Origin: an uncultured Verrucomicrobiales bacterium
GTDB lineage: Bacteria; Verrucomicrobiota; Verrucomicrobiia; Verrucomicrobiales; Akkermansiaceae
NCBI GenBank assembly: GCA_937128235.1
Contig: CAKZMG010000043.1
Coordinates: 1 to 34,016 of the forward strand
Direction: 5' to 3'
DNA: 34,016 nt
Shown here in pieces: positions 7,299 to 15,399 of this stretch. Below the pieces are notes generated by a model that searched no databases, was not told the origin of the DNA, and was given only the letters and a program-made list of their open reading frames with translations. Position 1 is the stretch's first letter. The number at the start of each line of letters is the position of its first letter. The translations under genes and the position numbers were made by a program.

Positions 7299-7356
7299 GC
7301 GATGTCAAGCTTGTCTCATATCGGTGTAACACCGCTTATTCGTTATTCTATTTAGT

Positions 7357-7857
7357 CTAGGTGATGTCTCTGGGGACTAGAAATGATTTTATTTTGCCCT
7401 GACTCCAGTCTATATTTTGCCAGGAATCTGCATCCCACTCGATAACAAATGTTGCGCCAGTGGGGTAGTCTTCGAAGCGTGGGTGGTCTGGCATTTCGCG
7501 CATCATGCGGGCTAGTCTAAAAGCGAGTTCACCGATGCCGGGGTTGTGCGCTACGAGGAGTATGCAGTTTGCTGTAGCTTCATAGAGTGACTCCATGAGC
7601 TGATCTGAGGATGCGTGATAGAGCTCACGCAGAACGGTGGATTCTACATCTAGTCCCAAGCCTGCGAATGTTTCTTGTGTCCTTCTGGCTGAGGAAACGA
7701 GGGCTTCGTCTGGTAGAAATTCATTGTTCCGGAGCCACTCACCTAGTGCGAGCGCGGAGTCTGTGCCGCGCTTGTTGAGTGGTCGGTCATGGTCAGCCAC
7801 GCCGGGATTTCCCCAGCTGGATTTGGCATGGCGCATGAGGATGAGGGTTTTTGGCAT
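7357..7857 (-). CDS. sixA: SixA-type phosphohistidine phosphatase, copy B
   Basis: The 166-aa RHG-motif phosphatase (LILMRHAKSSWGNP; second His in VAHNPGIGE) is the copy next to intact glyQS, in the same orientation and 107 bp downstream of it. I take this as the resident arrangement. The protein is the same as copy A after the first few residues. A typical SixA is about 160 aa, so both are full length. Whether two identical phosphatases raise dosage or one is dispensable cannot be told here. Confidence 0.88.
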   Translation of the reverse strand: MPKTLILMRHAKSSWGNPGVADHDRPLNKRGTDSALALGEWLRNNEFLPDEALVSSARRTQETFAGLGLDVESTVLRELYHASSDQLMESLYEATANCILLVAHNPGIGELAFRLARMMREMPDHPRFEDYPTGATFVIEWDADSWQNIDWSQGKIKSFLVPRDIT

Positions 7858-7903
7858 TGCTATTTATTCAGAGTAAAGTGTCGGCAGTCCTGCAGGCGCG
7901 GGA

Positions 7904-7922
7904 TCAGGATGGACAGAATTTT
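7904..7922. repeat. Copy of the ACAGAATTTT intergenic repeat
   Basis: TCAGGATGGACAGAATTTT matches TCAGGATTAACAGAATTTT at 1213-1231 in 17 of 19 positions. The neighbouring GCTTGGGTTGGTG also matches the 1171 region, but in the opposite order. Confidence 0.4.
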
Positions 7923-7964
7923 GCTTGGGTTGGTGGGGCAGAAGCTGGAAGCGTCTGGCACGTT

Positions 7965-9539
7965 TTAGCGGATGCGTTCTAGTAGCCATGGGAGGAGGTC
8001 GCTGATGGCGATTCTTTCTTGCTCCATGCTGTCGCGATGGCGGATGGTGACGGTGTCTTTTAGATCCTCGCTTCCTTCTTCTTCTCCGAGGGTCTCGAAG
8101 TCGATGGCGATGCAGAATGGTGTTCCGACTTCGTCTTGGCGGCGGTAGCGGCGTCCGATGGCAGCTGTCTCATCATAGAAGACATTCATGAATGGCTGGA
8201 GGAGGTTTTTGACTTCCTTTGCCTTGGCTACTAGTTCTGGCTTGTTCTTTAGTAGTGGTAAAATGGCTGCCTTGATCGGTGCGATGGCTGGCTTGAAGCG
8301 CATGACTGTGCGTTCGTCTTTCTTGCCGCCTTCTTTGGTGAGGTCTTCTACTTCGTAGGCTTCACAGATGACTGCTAGGCAGGTGCGGTCGCAGCCGGCT
8401 GATGGCTCGACTACGTGTGGGACGAATTTTTCTTTGGTCTCGGTGTCGAGGTATTCGAGGTTTTTCTTGGCGTGGTTTTGATGTTGGGTGAGGTCGTAGT
8501 TTCCGCGATAAGCGACTCCTTCTAGCTCTTGGATTCCGAATGGGAACTCGTATTCTAGGTCGTAGGTCTTAGATGAATAGTGGGCTAGTTCATCTGCTGG
8601 GATGTCTAAGACGTGGATTTTCTCGCGCGGGACACCGATTTCATCATAGAACTGGAGGCGTTTTTCTAGCCACTCGTCTGTGAGGCGGAGACCGTCATCT
8701 GGGTGGCAGAAGTATTCGATTTCCATTTGCTCAAATTCACGTGAGCGGAAGATGAAGTTACGCGGGTTGATCTCATTTCTAAATGCTTTACCGATCTGGG
8801 CAATACCGAATGGTAGCTTGATGCGTGAGGTGTCGAGGATGTGTTTGTATTGAACAAATATTGTTTGCGCTGTTTCTGGACGGAGGTAGGCTACATCACC
8901 ACCTGTAGCTCCCATTTCGGTCTGGAACATGAGGTTGAAATCTTTTGCTTCTCCGAGGAGTGATCCGCTATCTGGATTGTAGGAAACGGTGTCGGTTTCC
9001 TGAGTGGAAGTTTCGCCGATGAGTTCTAGCTTCTTTGCTGGGATGTCCTTGTTATTTAGGAAATCTACGTAGTAATTTTTTGCAATTTTACGTGCGTTGT
9101 TTTCACCTTGATTGGCATCTGTGATGAGCACAGAATACTCGCGATCTACTGACCAGCCAGACTCTTCGTGTTTAGCTCCTGTGTAGTGATAAGCGGTGCC
9201 TGTTTGTGGCTCTATTTGGTCTGCGCGGAGGCGTTCCTTAGTGAGTAGATCACTGCACATAGGATCAGAGAATCCACCTACGTGACCGGATGCTGTGAGG
9301 ACTTCTTTGTGGGTGAGGATGGAGCCGTCCATGCCTAGGATGTCATCGCGCTCTTGGACATTTTTACGCCACCAGTATTCTTTGACGTTACGCTTGAGTT
9401 CGGTTCCGAGTGGACCGTAGTCCCAGCAGCCATTGAGACCTCCGTAGATTTCTGCGGATTGCATGATGAAGCCTTTGCTTTTGCAGAGGGATACGATTTT
9501 CTCCATTTTTTCCGGGTCTGTATTGTCTTTGTTAGCCAT
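7965..9539 (-). CDS. glyQS: Glycyl-tRNA synthetase (single-chain, eukaryote-like type)
   Basis: This charges tRNA-Gly. The 524-aa class II synthetase starts with KIVSLCKSKGFIMQSAEIYGG (truncated here to the family block around residues 14-35) and contains GKAFRNEINPRNF with REFEQMEIEYF (motif 2 region). It also has VVEPSAGCDRTCLAV (motif 3) and an anticodon-binding domain from about residue 420 (KAAILPLLKNKPELV). The length fits the alpha2 type rather than the bacterial alpha2beta2 GlyQ/GlyS pair. It is divergent from the M20 peptidase gene. Its last 67 codons are duplicated at 5372-5572 with mainly silent differences. Confidence 0.95.
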   Translation of the reverse strand: MANKDNTDPEKMEKIVSLCKSKGFIMQSAEIYGGLNGCWDYGPLGTELKRNVKEYWWRKNVQERDDILGMDGSILTHKEVLTASGHVGGFSDPMCSDLLTKERLRADQIEPQTGTAYHYTGAKHEESGWSVDREYSVLITDANQGENNARKIAKNYYVDFLNNKDIPAKKLELIGETSTQETDTVSYNPDSGSLLGEAKDFNLMFQTEMGATGGDVAYLRPETAQTIFVQYKHILDTSRIKLPFGIAQIGKAFRNEINPRNFIFRSREFEQMEIEYFCHPDDGLRLTDEWLEKRLQFYDEIGVPREKIHVLDIPADELAHYSSKTYDLEYEFPFGIQELEGVAYRGNYDLTQHQNHAKKNLEYLDTETKEKFVPHVVEPSAGCDRTCLAVICEAYEVEDLTKEGGKKDERTVMRFKPAIAPIKAAILPLLKNKPELVAKAKEVKNLLQPFMNVFYDETAAIGRRYRRQDEVGTPFCIAIDFETLGEEEGSEDLKDTVTIRHRDSMEQERIAISDLLPWLLERIR

Positions 9540-9651
9540 GATGATTACTGATTGATTGTTTAATGTGCAAGCGATGTAGCACTTCCTAGCAGTTTGGCAA
9601 AGTCAATTTCTTTAGTGCTTGAGATTTCTCGATCTAGCGAGATAGTCAGGC

Positions 9652-10998
9652 ATGACTGAACAACTTCAAAAGCAGATTGATGATTTATTTGAGTTCCTGA
9701 GATTCCCTAGCATTTCCACTGCAAGTGAGCACGCATCTGATGTGCGGGCTTGTGGTGAGTGGCTGGTGAAAAAACTTACCTCTATGGGGCTGTCCGTGGA
9801 GCTGCATGAGACGCCTAAGCACCCAGTGGTGGTGGCTAGGAATGCGCATGAAGAGGGACGTAAGACGGTTTTGATTTACGGGCATTATGATGTGCAGCCA
9901 GTTGACCCGGTAGAGCTCTGGGATAGTCCGCCGTTTGAGCCAGAGATCAGAGGTGAGAGAATTTGGGGCAGGGGCTCTACTGATAACAAAGGTCAGATGA
10001 TGGCTCATGTGCTCGGTGTGCAGCAGATGTTAGAGGAAAAGGGTGAGCTTCCGGTGAACTTGATTTTCCTTTTCGAGGGAGAAGAAGAAATTGGTAGTCC
10101 GAGCTTGGTGCCATTTCTTGAGAAGCATAAAGCAGATCTCGCATGTGACATCATAGCGGTATCAGACACAGGGATGGTGGCGCGTGGAGTGCCTACGATG
10201 GGCTATGGCTTGCGCGGGATCGCGTGCTGTGAGGTCACGGTGAAAGGGCCATCGGGAGATCTTCATTCTGGTGTCTATGGTGGTGCGGTGGCGAATCCAG
10301 CTACGGCAGTGGCGCGGCTGGTGGCTAGTCTGCATGATGCGGATGGCAAGATCGCGATAGAGGGATTTTATGATGATGTGAAGCCACTGGAGAACTGGGA
10401 GCGCGAGATGTGGGCGCAGATACCAGGGATGACGAAGGATGATGTTTTAGAAACTACGGGATCACCAGATCTCTTCGGTGAGCCAGGCTACAGCAGTGCT
10501 GAGAGGCTGTGGGCGCGACCGACAGCGGAGGTAAATGGTATTGGTTCTGGTTATCAAGGTGAAGGGAGTAAGACGGTTTTACCTGCTGAGGCGATGGCGA
10601 AATTTTCTTTCCGACTCGTGCCAGATCAAGATCCAAAGGACATCGCTAAAAAAGTTGAAGCGCATCTCCAGAAGCACACCCCAGCAGGAGTCACGCTAGA
10701 GGTGGAAGTGGGGCATGATGGTAAGCCATACTACGCAGATCCTAACTCAGCTTTCGGAAAAGCAGGACAGGCGGCACTTGAAAAAGCCTTTGGCAAGAAA
10801 CCTGTGCTGATCCGTGAGGGTGGAAGCATTCCTATCATCAAGGATATGCAGGATATCCTGGGTGCGGATTCACTTCTGCTCGGTCTAGCCCTGCCAGACT
10901 GCCAGATTCACGCACCAAATGAGAATTACTACATCGAGAATTTCGAGAGCGGTATCAAGATGTCCCAAGTTCTGTTAGAGGAGTTGGCGAAGGTTTAG
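9652..10998 (+). CDS. M20-family dipeptidase / amidohydrolase
   Basis: This zinc metallopeptidase of 448 aa has the M20 metal ligands and catalytic residues in order: GHYDVQP (H78, D80), RGSTDNKGQ (bridging D111), FEGEEEIGS (general base and ligand at about 144-145) and SDTGM (D172). A late His sits in CQIHAPNE. GPSGDLHSGVYGG is the lid/dimerisation-domain signature near residue 205. Relatives hydrolyse dipeptides or N-acyl amino acids in the cytosol; there is no signal peptide. The start ATG follows a small dyad (TCTCG-ATCTAG-CGAGA). Its stop overlaps the convergent next gene by 4 nt. Confidence 0.9.
   Translation: MTEQLQKQIDDLFEFLRFPSISTASEHASDVRACGEWLVKKLTSMGLSVELHETPKHPVVVARNAHEEGRKTVLIYGHYDVQPVDPVELWDSPPFEPEIRGERIWGRGSTDNKGQMMAHVLGVQQMLEEKGELPVNLIFLFEGEEEIGSPSLVPFLEKHKADLACDIIAVSDTGMVARGVPTMGYGLRGIACCEVTVKGPSGDLHSGVYGGAVANPATAVARLVASLHDADGKIAIEGFYDDVKPLENWEREMWAQIPGMTKDDVLETTGSPDLFGEPGYSSAERLWARPTAEVNGIGSGYQGEGSKTVLPAEAMAKFSFRLVPDQDPKDIAKKVEAHLQKHTPAGVTLEVEVGHDGKPYYADPNSAFGKAGQAALEKAFGKKPVLIREGGSIPIIKDMQDILGADSLLLGLALPDCQIHAPNENYYIENFESGIKMSQVLLEELAKV
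9769..9784 (-). repeat. GGTAAGTTTT repeat, copy 3 (inside the M20 gene)
   Basis: On the minus strand TAGAGGTAAGTTTTTT. It encodes KKLTSM on the plus strand in the peptidase gene. Confidence 0.5.
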
Positions 10999-11390
10999 AT
11001 TCCGCTGAAATTTAAAAAAGCACCTGAGGTAGCGATCGTGAAAAACGCGGGAACTAGGGAGAGCAGGGTGCCTGAAATGAATAAAGATAGTCTGAGTGTT
11101 CTCACATCTTGGCTATTGAAAATCACACGGATATAGGTCTCAACAATAGGGCCAGCACAGAAGCAAATATTAGCAAAAATTCCAAACAAGATGGCTGGGA
11201 AAACGGCATCCTCCAGCTTGAAAAATGGAGCCTTCATGCAGAAGAAGATGGCTGTGATTCCTACGAGAAATAATAGGATGTTGTAGAGCACACGCATCCT
11301 TTCCCAGCCTATCACGATGTTGCGTAGCTCGGTATTCAGTGGAGAGTGAGCGGATACTTGTTTGCTCTCAGGAGTGCTGTATGGGTTCAT
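10995..11390 (-). CDS. Small integral membrane protein, unknown function
   Basis: The 131-aa protein begins MNPYSTPESK, a short polar cytoplasmic start, followed by about four hydrophobic segments (about residues 35-52, 62-82, 98-115, 112-130). The NPYxxP-like start is common in small membrane proteins of Planctomycetota and Verrucomicrobiota, but I cannot name a family. It ends inside the last codon of the convergent M20 gene. It starts 12 nt downstream of the 304-aa membrane protein gene, so these two form an operon. Confidence 0.7.
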   Translation of the reverse strand: MNPYSTPESKQVSAHSPLNTELRNIVIGWERMRVLYNILLFLVGITAIFFCMKAPFFKLEDAVFPAILFGIFANICFCAGPIVETYIRVIFNSQDVRTLRLSLFISGTLLSLVPAFFTIATSGAFLNFSGI

Positions 11391-11402
11391 GAGGTGTCGT
11401 TG

Positions 11403-12317
11403 CTAGAGTTTCAGTGTTTGGGTCTTTCGTCTGGAGGCGAGGCTGAGTAAGATAAGAAGTGGGATCAGCCAGTATGAAGTGTAGAAGAAGAAGTCAGTTA
11501 CAATGAGATCGACACTCATGTCATCGTTACTGTTCAAAATTTGTGCTAGAACACGGTAAATTGATGATAAGATGCCAATGGTGATGAGGACGAAGAGTCC
11601 GAGCCTGCGAGTGATGGAGAAAGCTGTGAGGAGGGCGAAAGAAATAGCGATGTATGAAAAAATAGTCATCGCTAATTCTCCAGAAGCAGAGAGCCCCATA
11701 GAAGATAAGACTTTTTCTCCAAACTGTGGAAATTTGTCAGTGTAAAAGAGAAAGGTAAGCGCGTTTCCAAAAATAGTGGTAACACAGAGGAAGTTAGCAT
11801 AATAGTTCCAGTGATCTACCTTGTTGGCTAGCCTGCGATAGCTCAGCAGCAGCAAGGGAGTAGCGATGGGGAGCAGGTAGGGGATGACAGAAATGACCTC
11901 GTAATCCGACCGCGCACATTGATGCGCCGCCGCCACTATCATGACTATTCCTGAGATAAATACTGGTAGAATATATTTCGCTTTTTTGTGTTTTCCGCAG
12001 CGAAAGCTAGTAAGCGCAGCTATGGCGAAAAATGCCGCCAAAAAGCAACGCACATAGTGCTGTAGCTCGCCAAGGGTGAAGCGACTGTTATCATTTTCTT
12101 GAAAAAAACTACCTGTAGCTTGTTCTAAAATAGCTTGAAATTGACTCGGAGTTCCCAGGGGAGAAGACGTTCTATAGACATTCCAAGCAGCAGCGAGTAG
12201 TGTCAGAAAACTCCCAATGCGGAGCAGTTGAAGCCAAGCATCTAGGTGATTACGCATCCACGAGTCGCGATGTGGATGGGGGATGTACCTAGATAGCTGT
12301 GCGCGGAAAAGTTGCAT
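11403..12317 (-). CDS. Multi-pass membrane protein, unknown function
   Basis: The 304-aa protein has roughly seven to eight hydrophobic segments from about residue 30 to 297. A polar N-terminus and a long loop of about 50 residues follow the first segment (SSPLGTPSQFQAILEQATGS). A basic tail RRKTQTLKL ends it. No transporter, enzyme or sensor motif was recognised. It is the first gene of a two-gene minus-strand unit with the 131-aa membrane protein. Confidence 0.65.
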   Translation of the reverse strand: MQLFRAQLSRYIPHPHRDSWMRNHLDAWLQLLRIGSFLTLLAAAWNVYRTSSPLGTPSQFQAILEQATGSFFQENDNSRFTLGELQHYVRCFLAAFFAIAALTSFRCGKHKKAKYILPVFISGIVMIVAAAHQCARSDYEVISVIPYLLPIATPLLLLSYRRLANKVDHWNYYANFLCVTTIFGNALTFLFYTDKFPQFGEKVLSSMGLSASGELAMTIFSYIAISFALLTAFSITRRLGLFVLITIGILSSIYRVLAQILNSNDDMSVDLIVTDFFFYTSYWLIPLLILLSLASRRKTQTLKL

Positions 12318-12655
12318 AGTTCACATAATAGAAATTTTTATCTGCTTAGTGAAGACTAGACTGAACAAGCTCAAGCGCAACCTAATTTCTGGGGGAGTTC
12401 TGGGGGTACTTCAAGGGGCTTAGGTAAGGGCTTCTAGTTAGTGAAATGGCTGATCATTTTAGAATGAAACCCATGGTTGTGCTTATTTTCGATGAACACC
12501 GAGCTTCACACTAACTGATGAATGTCACTCATATAGATCAGTTTAAAATCAGTTTAAATCAGCGGAAAAAAAATTCTATCTCCTGAGCTGGATACCTCTT
12601 GTAAAATACTACCGTAGATTTTCCTTGCTAGGCTTAGTGATTTATCTTAAGTTAT
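12318..12655. other. Intergenic region, 338 bp, between divergent genes
   Basis: No convincing gene was seen. It contains a short direct repeat (ATCAGTTTAAA then ATCAGTTTAAATCAG near 12537-12565), a poly-A run, and a candidate plus-strand promoter for the entericidin-like gene. That promoter is TTGCTA (12625-12630), a 17-nt spacer and TAAGTT (12648-12653), about 30 nt before the ATG at 12683. The promoter is weak in sequence and given low weight. Confidence 0.35.
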
Positions 12656-12682
12656 TTGAGTATTAATAAATGCAGAATATAC

Positions 12683-12901
12683 ATGAAAACTAAATTAACT
12701 AAAATCATTGTAGTTGCGGTTGCAGGTCTGGCCTGTTCATCCTGCGGCACGATGTCTGGTCTCGGGCAAGATTTCCAGAAGGTAGGTAGAAGCGTTCAAA
12801 GTACTGCCCAAGGCGGACTTTGGAGAGCTCCAGCTTACCAAGCCCCTGCCTACCGGGCACCTGCCTACACCGCTCCTACTGCTTACGCGCCTCCTCGATA
12901 G
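12683..12901 (+). CDS. Entericidin-like small lipoprotein with APAY repeats
   Basis: From the ATG at 12683 the 72-aa product has a lipoprotein signal ending LACSSCGTMSG, then GLGQDFQKVGRSVQSTAQ. This matches the entericidin EcnA/B pattern (Cys-x-T-x-SG-x-GxDxQKxGxxxxxxA). A C-terminal low-complexity tail repeats APAY (APAYQAPAYRAPAYTAPT). The ORF-track start (TTG, 12656) adds nine polar residues ahead of the signal and is unlikely. Entericidins are outer-membrane-associated small lipoproteins linked to stress and lysis; the role in this phylum is unknown. It is monocistronic, followed by a strong terminator. Confidence 0.75.
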   Translation: MKTKLTKIIVVAVAGLACSSCGTMSGLGQDFQKVGRSVQSTAQGGLWRAPAYQAPAYRAPAYTAPTAYAPPR

Positions 12902-12949
12902 GGACTCTCTAACAACGTTCCAGCGTAGTTGATGATCCCCGGTTGGCTC

Positions 12950-12977
12950 CACCTCTATTCAGTTAGAGGTGTTTTTT
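12950..12977 (+). terminator. Rho-independent terminator of the entericidin-like gene
   Basis: A perfect 8-bp stem CACCTCTA / TAGAGGTG with loop TTCAGT is followed directly by TTTTTT, 48 nt after the stop codon. Confidence 0.85.
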
Positions 12978-13027
12978 AGTGTACGGGCATTTCTATTTAA
13001 AATGCACTGTTGGACGATAGCGAGAAT

Positions 13028-14188
13028 TTATCTAGATGGCGTCAGTTGAAATGTGAATCCCTTGAGATACTCTGTCTCAGGGATGGCAGGTAAGATAGGG
13101 TGATCTAGCCTCTGGTTATGATTCTGGATTAGTCTAACAGTGCGCTTGGCATCCACTGATGCGCTCACCACATTTTGTATAAACAGCTCTCTGCTGGCAT
13201 GATGCGAGCAACAGAAAGTGGACATAATTCCATCTCTATCCAGCAGCTTTAGCCCACGTAGATGAATTTCTTTATAGCCACGCATTGCATCGTTCAGCGT
13301 CTTTTTATTCCTGGTAAATGATGGTGGATCGAGGATGACGAGATCATACTTATCTTCGCACCCCTTGAGGAAATCAAAGGCATTCTGTTTGACTGCATGA
13401 ATATCTAAGCCATTTAGCTCAGCATTCCGTTTTGTGGCATCGATGGCAGATTCTGAAATATCTACCGCAGTCACACTCTCCGCGCCAGCCATCGCACAGG
13501 CGAGAGCGAAGCCTCCTTGATTGCAGAAACAGTCCAGCACGCGCTTTCCTTTAGCTAGTTTAGCCACAGCCGCGTGTGCATCTAACTGATCGAGATACAG
13601 TCCAGTCTTCTGTCCATCTAACAGATCTATTTCAAATTGAATACCGTTCGCTGTAACAATAAATGCACCGGGATTATCACCATACACCATCGATATATTC
13701 TGCTCTATTCCCTCAGCCTTCAGCATAGGCGAATCGTTGCGTAGGATGATGGATTTTGGTGAAAGTTGGTCTATTAGAGCATCGATGATGAGCTGCTTAT
13801 TCAGCTCCATCGCCAGTGTCAATGTCTGCAATACGAGATGATCTCCATAGCGATCTACGATGACTCCTGGCAGCGCATCTGACTCACTCCAGACCATCCG
13901 GCTGAGCTGCATATCCACTCCAGAATCTCTGCGTAGCTGGATAGCTTGCGAAATTCTGCGGTTAAAAAACTCCGCCTCTAGCTTTTGTTTACGTCTAGAA
14001 ATTCGGCGAGCCACGATCTGTGAAGCGGGGTTATAAATAGCCGTGCCTAGCGGACGATCTCTATAGTCCTTCATAGAGATAACTTCTCCTGGTTCAGGAT
14101 TTCCAAAGGTCTTGAGGATTTCAGATGAATAAACCCAGTCGTGACCTTGGTAAATTCTTGAGCGTGGTTTGATAATGATGCCTGCCAT
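13028..14188 (-). CDS. rlmI: RlmI-like class I rRNA (cytosine-C5) methyltransferase
   Basis: This SAM-dependent RNA methyltransferase has an N-terminal PUA domain (about 1-75: PRSRIYQGHDWVYSSEI), the family block GQKTGLYLDQ (192-201) and SAM motif I VLDCFCNQGGFALA (217-230). DPPSFTRNK (287-295) and a Cys-containing TFCCSHH (324-330) complete it. E. coli RlmI makes m5C1962 in 23S rRNA; the same target is likely but not proved. At 386 aa it is full length. It is transcribed alone. Copy 4 of the GGTAAGTTTT word lies 39 nt upstream of its ATG. Confidence 0.88.
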   Translation of the reverse strand: MAGIIIKPRSRIYQGHDWVYSSEILKTFGNPEPGEVISMKDYRDRPLGTAIYNPASQIVARRISRRKQKLEAEFFNRRISQAIQLRRDSGVDMQLSRMVWSESDALPGVIVDRYGDHLVLQTLTLAMELNKQLIIDALIDQLSPKSIILRNDSPMLKAEGIEQNISMVYGDNPGAFIVTANGIQFEIDLLDGQKTGLYLDQLDAHAAVAKLAKGKRVLDCFCNQGGFALACAMAGAESVTAVDISESAIDATKRNAELNGLDIHAVKQNAFDFLKGCEDKYDLVILDPPSFTRNKKTLNDAMRGYKEIHLRGLKLLDRDGIMSTFCCSHHASRELFIQNVVSASVDAKRTVRLIQNHNQRLDHPILPAIPETEYLKGFTFQLTPSR

Positions 14189-14226
14189 GGCAAAGCTTCT
14201 AGTCCAAGCCAGCCACTAGGTCAATG

Positions 14227-14242
14227 CTAGGGGTAAGTTTTC
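14227..14242 (+). repeat. GGTAAGTTTT repeat, copy 4 (intergenic)
   Basis: CTAGGGGTAAGTTTTC lies between rlmI and the 165-aa secreted protein, outside any gene. Confidence 0.5.
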
Positions 14243-14297
14243 AAATGGAGCAGCCTCTGAAAGTGCGATGAACTGGGGAACATCTCTCTTTATAAAA

Positions 14298-14335
14298 TTA
14301 TCCATCACCCGCTACGTTATCCATCACCCGCTACG
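14298..14335. repeat. Perfect 19-bp tandem duplication
   Basis: TTATCCATCACCCGCTACG is present twice head to tail (14298-14316 and 14317-14335) in the intergenic region upstream of the 165-aa secreted protein. Confidence 0.7.
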
Positions 14336-14461
14336 TATTCACATTATACCAATCTGAAAACAAAAGAGACGATAGTGTTTATCCAGCATAGTAATACCAC
14401 GGCGCATGCTAATCCCCTACGAAAATGAAAGATTTGAAGTAAGAATCACGTTTGAATACAT

Positions 14462-14959
14462 ATGAAAAAGCTTATCCTAATACTGTTTCCCTTCTTTACG
14501 CATTCATTAATCGCAGCAGATACGAAGACCATTATTCATGAAGACTTCACAGGTGATGGAATCCGAGACCTTGCTATTTGGAAGATGGATAATGGAAAAG
14601 TCGCAACATGGGGAATATATCGCGGTCAGAAAGACGGGAAGTTTCATTTCGCATACACTCTAGATTTTCATCCGAAGGCGTTCAGAATATATAGCTCACA
14701 GCAAGGAACAGAGTTTGTAATGTATCACGCTGGTGGAGCAGGTAAAGGAATGCTAGTTACGTTTCAGCTAAATAATCAACAAGCGACACAGACATCCAAG
14801 CTAGAAATCGAAGCTGGTGACGGAGCTGGAGAAGCCCACAAAAAATTATACAAGGAGCATTTCGGATACTTATGGATTGATCCCAGAACTGAAACGATCA
14901 ACTCATCTAGGATAGTTGATTTAGATGGTGTGATCACATTCAAGCCTAAACCCAACTAA
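14462..14959 (+). CDS. Secreted protein with FG-GAP/VCBS-like calcium-binding motif
   Basis: This 165-aa protein has a signal peptide (MKKLILILFPFFTHSLIAAD). Directly after it comes HEDFTGDGIRDLAIWKMDNG, a D-x-T-G-D-G-x-x-D-L loop typical of FG-GAP/VCBS repeats, which bind Ca2+ within beta-propeller blades. Only one such repeat is visible, so a full propeller is excluded. A second D-x-D-G pattern (DLDGVITF) ends the protein. Periplasmic or extracellular location is likely. No partner is evident; it sits alone in an accessory-looking region. Confidence 0.65.
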   Translation: MKKLILILFPFFTHSLIAADTKTIIHEDFTGDGIRDLAIWKMDNGKVATWGIYRGQKDGKFHFAYTLDFHPKAFRIYSSQQGTEFVMYHAGGAGKGMLVTFQLNNQQATQTSKLEIEAGDGAGEAHKKLYKEHFGYLWIDPRTETINSSRIVDLDGVITFKPKPN

Positions 14960-14989
14960 ACCCCAGTTAAAGCTAGTATAAGCGGTTAA

Positions 14990-15036
14990 CAAGATAGAAA
15001 GAAAGGGTAGTTGTGGGTCTCTGGGATTCTATCTTG
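14990..15036. repeat. 10-bp inverted repeat with 27-nt loop
   Basis: CAAGATAGAA (14990-14999) and TTCTATCTTG (15027-15036) are exact reverse complements, 31 nt after the stop of the 165-aa gene. No T-tract follows, so this is not a standard terminator. The right arm is part of the repeat shared with 15951-15980. Confidence 0.4.
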
Positions 15037-15057
15037 CTAAGAAAACGATAATGCATA
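15028..15057. repeat. Repeat left of TA module 2
   Basis: The 30-bp segment reading from TCTATCTTGCTAAGAAAACG matches 15951-15980 in 26 of 30 positions. The two copies flank TA module 2 in direct orientation. Confidence 0.45.
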
Positions 15058-15254
15058 GACATCTGAAGCCTCTGATTGCTATTAATCGGAGAAGACTGTT
15101 TCATGATCATCCAGCTAAAGAGATTGTAGTAATTAACCCCAGATTTGATCCGATTTCACACAGATTTCTTAGGGAAGTAGAGATAGAAAATCTACTTTCT
15201 AGCCGCAACAAATCACAGAAAACGCAAAACCAGCTGGATAGAGTTTTTTCTTGA
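15051..15254 (+). CDS. Possible small basic protein, doubtful
   Basis: This is a 67-codon ORF rich in Arg/Asn (MHRHLKPLIAINRRRLFHDH), with no ribosome binding site, signal or recognised domain. It starts inside the 30-bp repeat. It could be a decayed fragment of a larger protein: the reading frame is open upstream through KKTI. It is kept only because the frame is the longest in the 14960-15399 interval. Confidence 0.25.
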   Translation: MHRHLKPLIAINRRRLFHDHPAKEIVVINPRFDPISHRFLREVEIENLLSSRNKSQKTQNQLDRVFS

Positions 15255-15399
15255 GAATTTTGTGCCTCTTAATAGCTATAAAAAAAATGAAACATACTCT
15301 TGCAATAACAAGTTATCGTTAACTGGACTCCCCTAAGACAGGGCAATTAAGCACTAAAAATAATATCGCTTTTCGGTCATGGTATGCTAATTTATCTAT

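Noticed and set aside
7322-7334. CGGTG-TAA-CACCG hairpin after sixA copy B as a terminator
   Set aside because: No T-tract in either direction; the stem is only 5 bp.
9540-9651. glyQS promoter from TTGACT on the minus strand
   Set aside because: No acceptable -10 element at 16-18 nt spacing.
7279-15316. Shared 12-mer ATAACAAGTTAT at 7279-7290 (minus) and 15305-15316
   Set aside because: A single pair of AT-rich 12-mers is expected by chance in a window this size.
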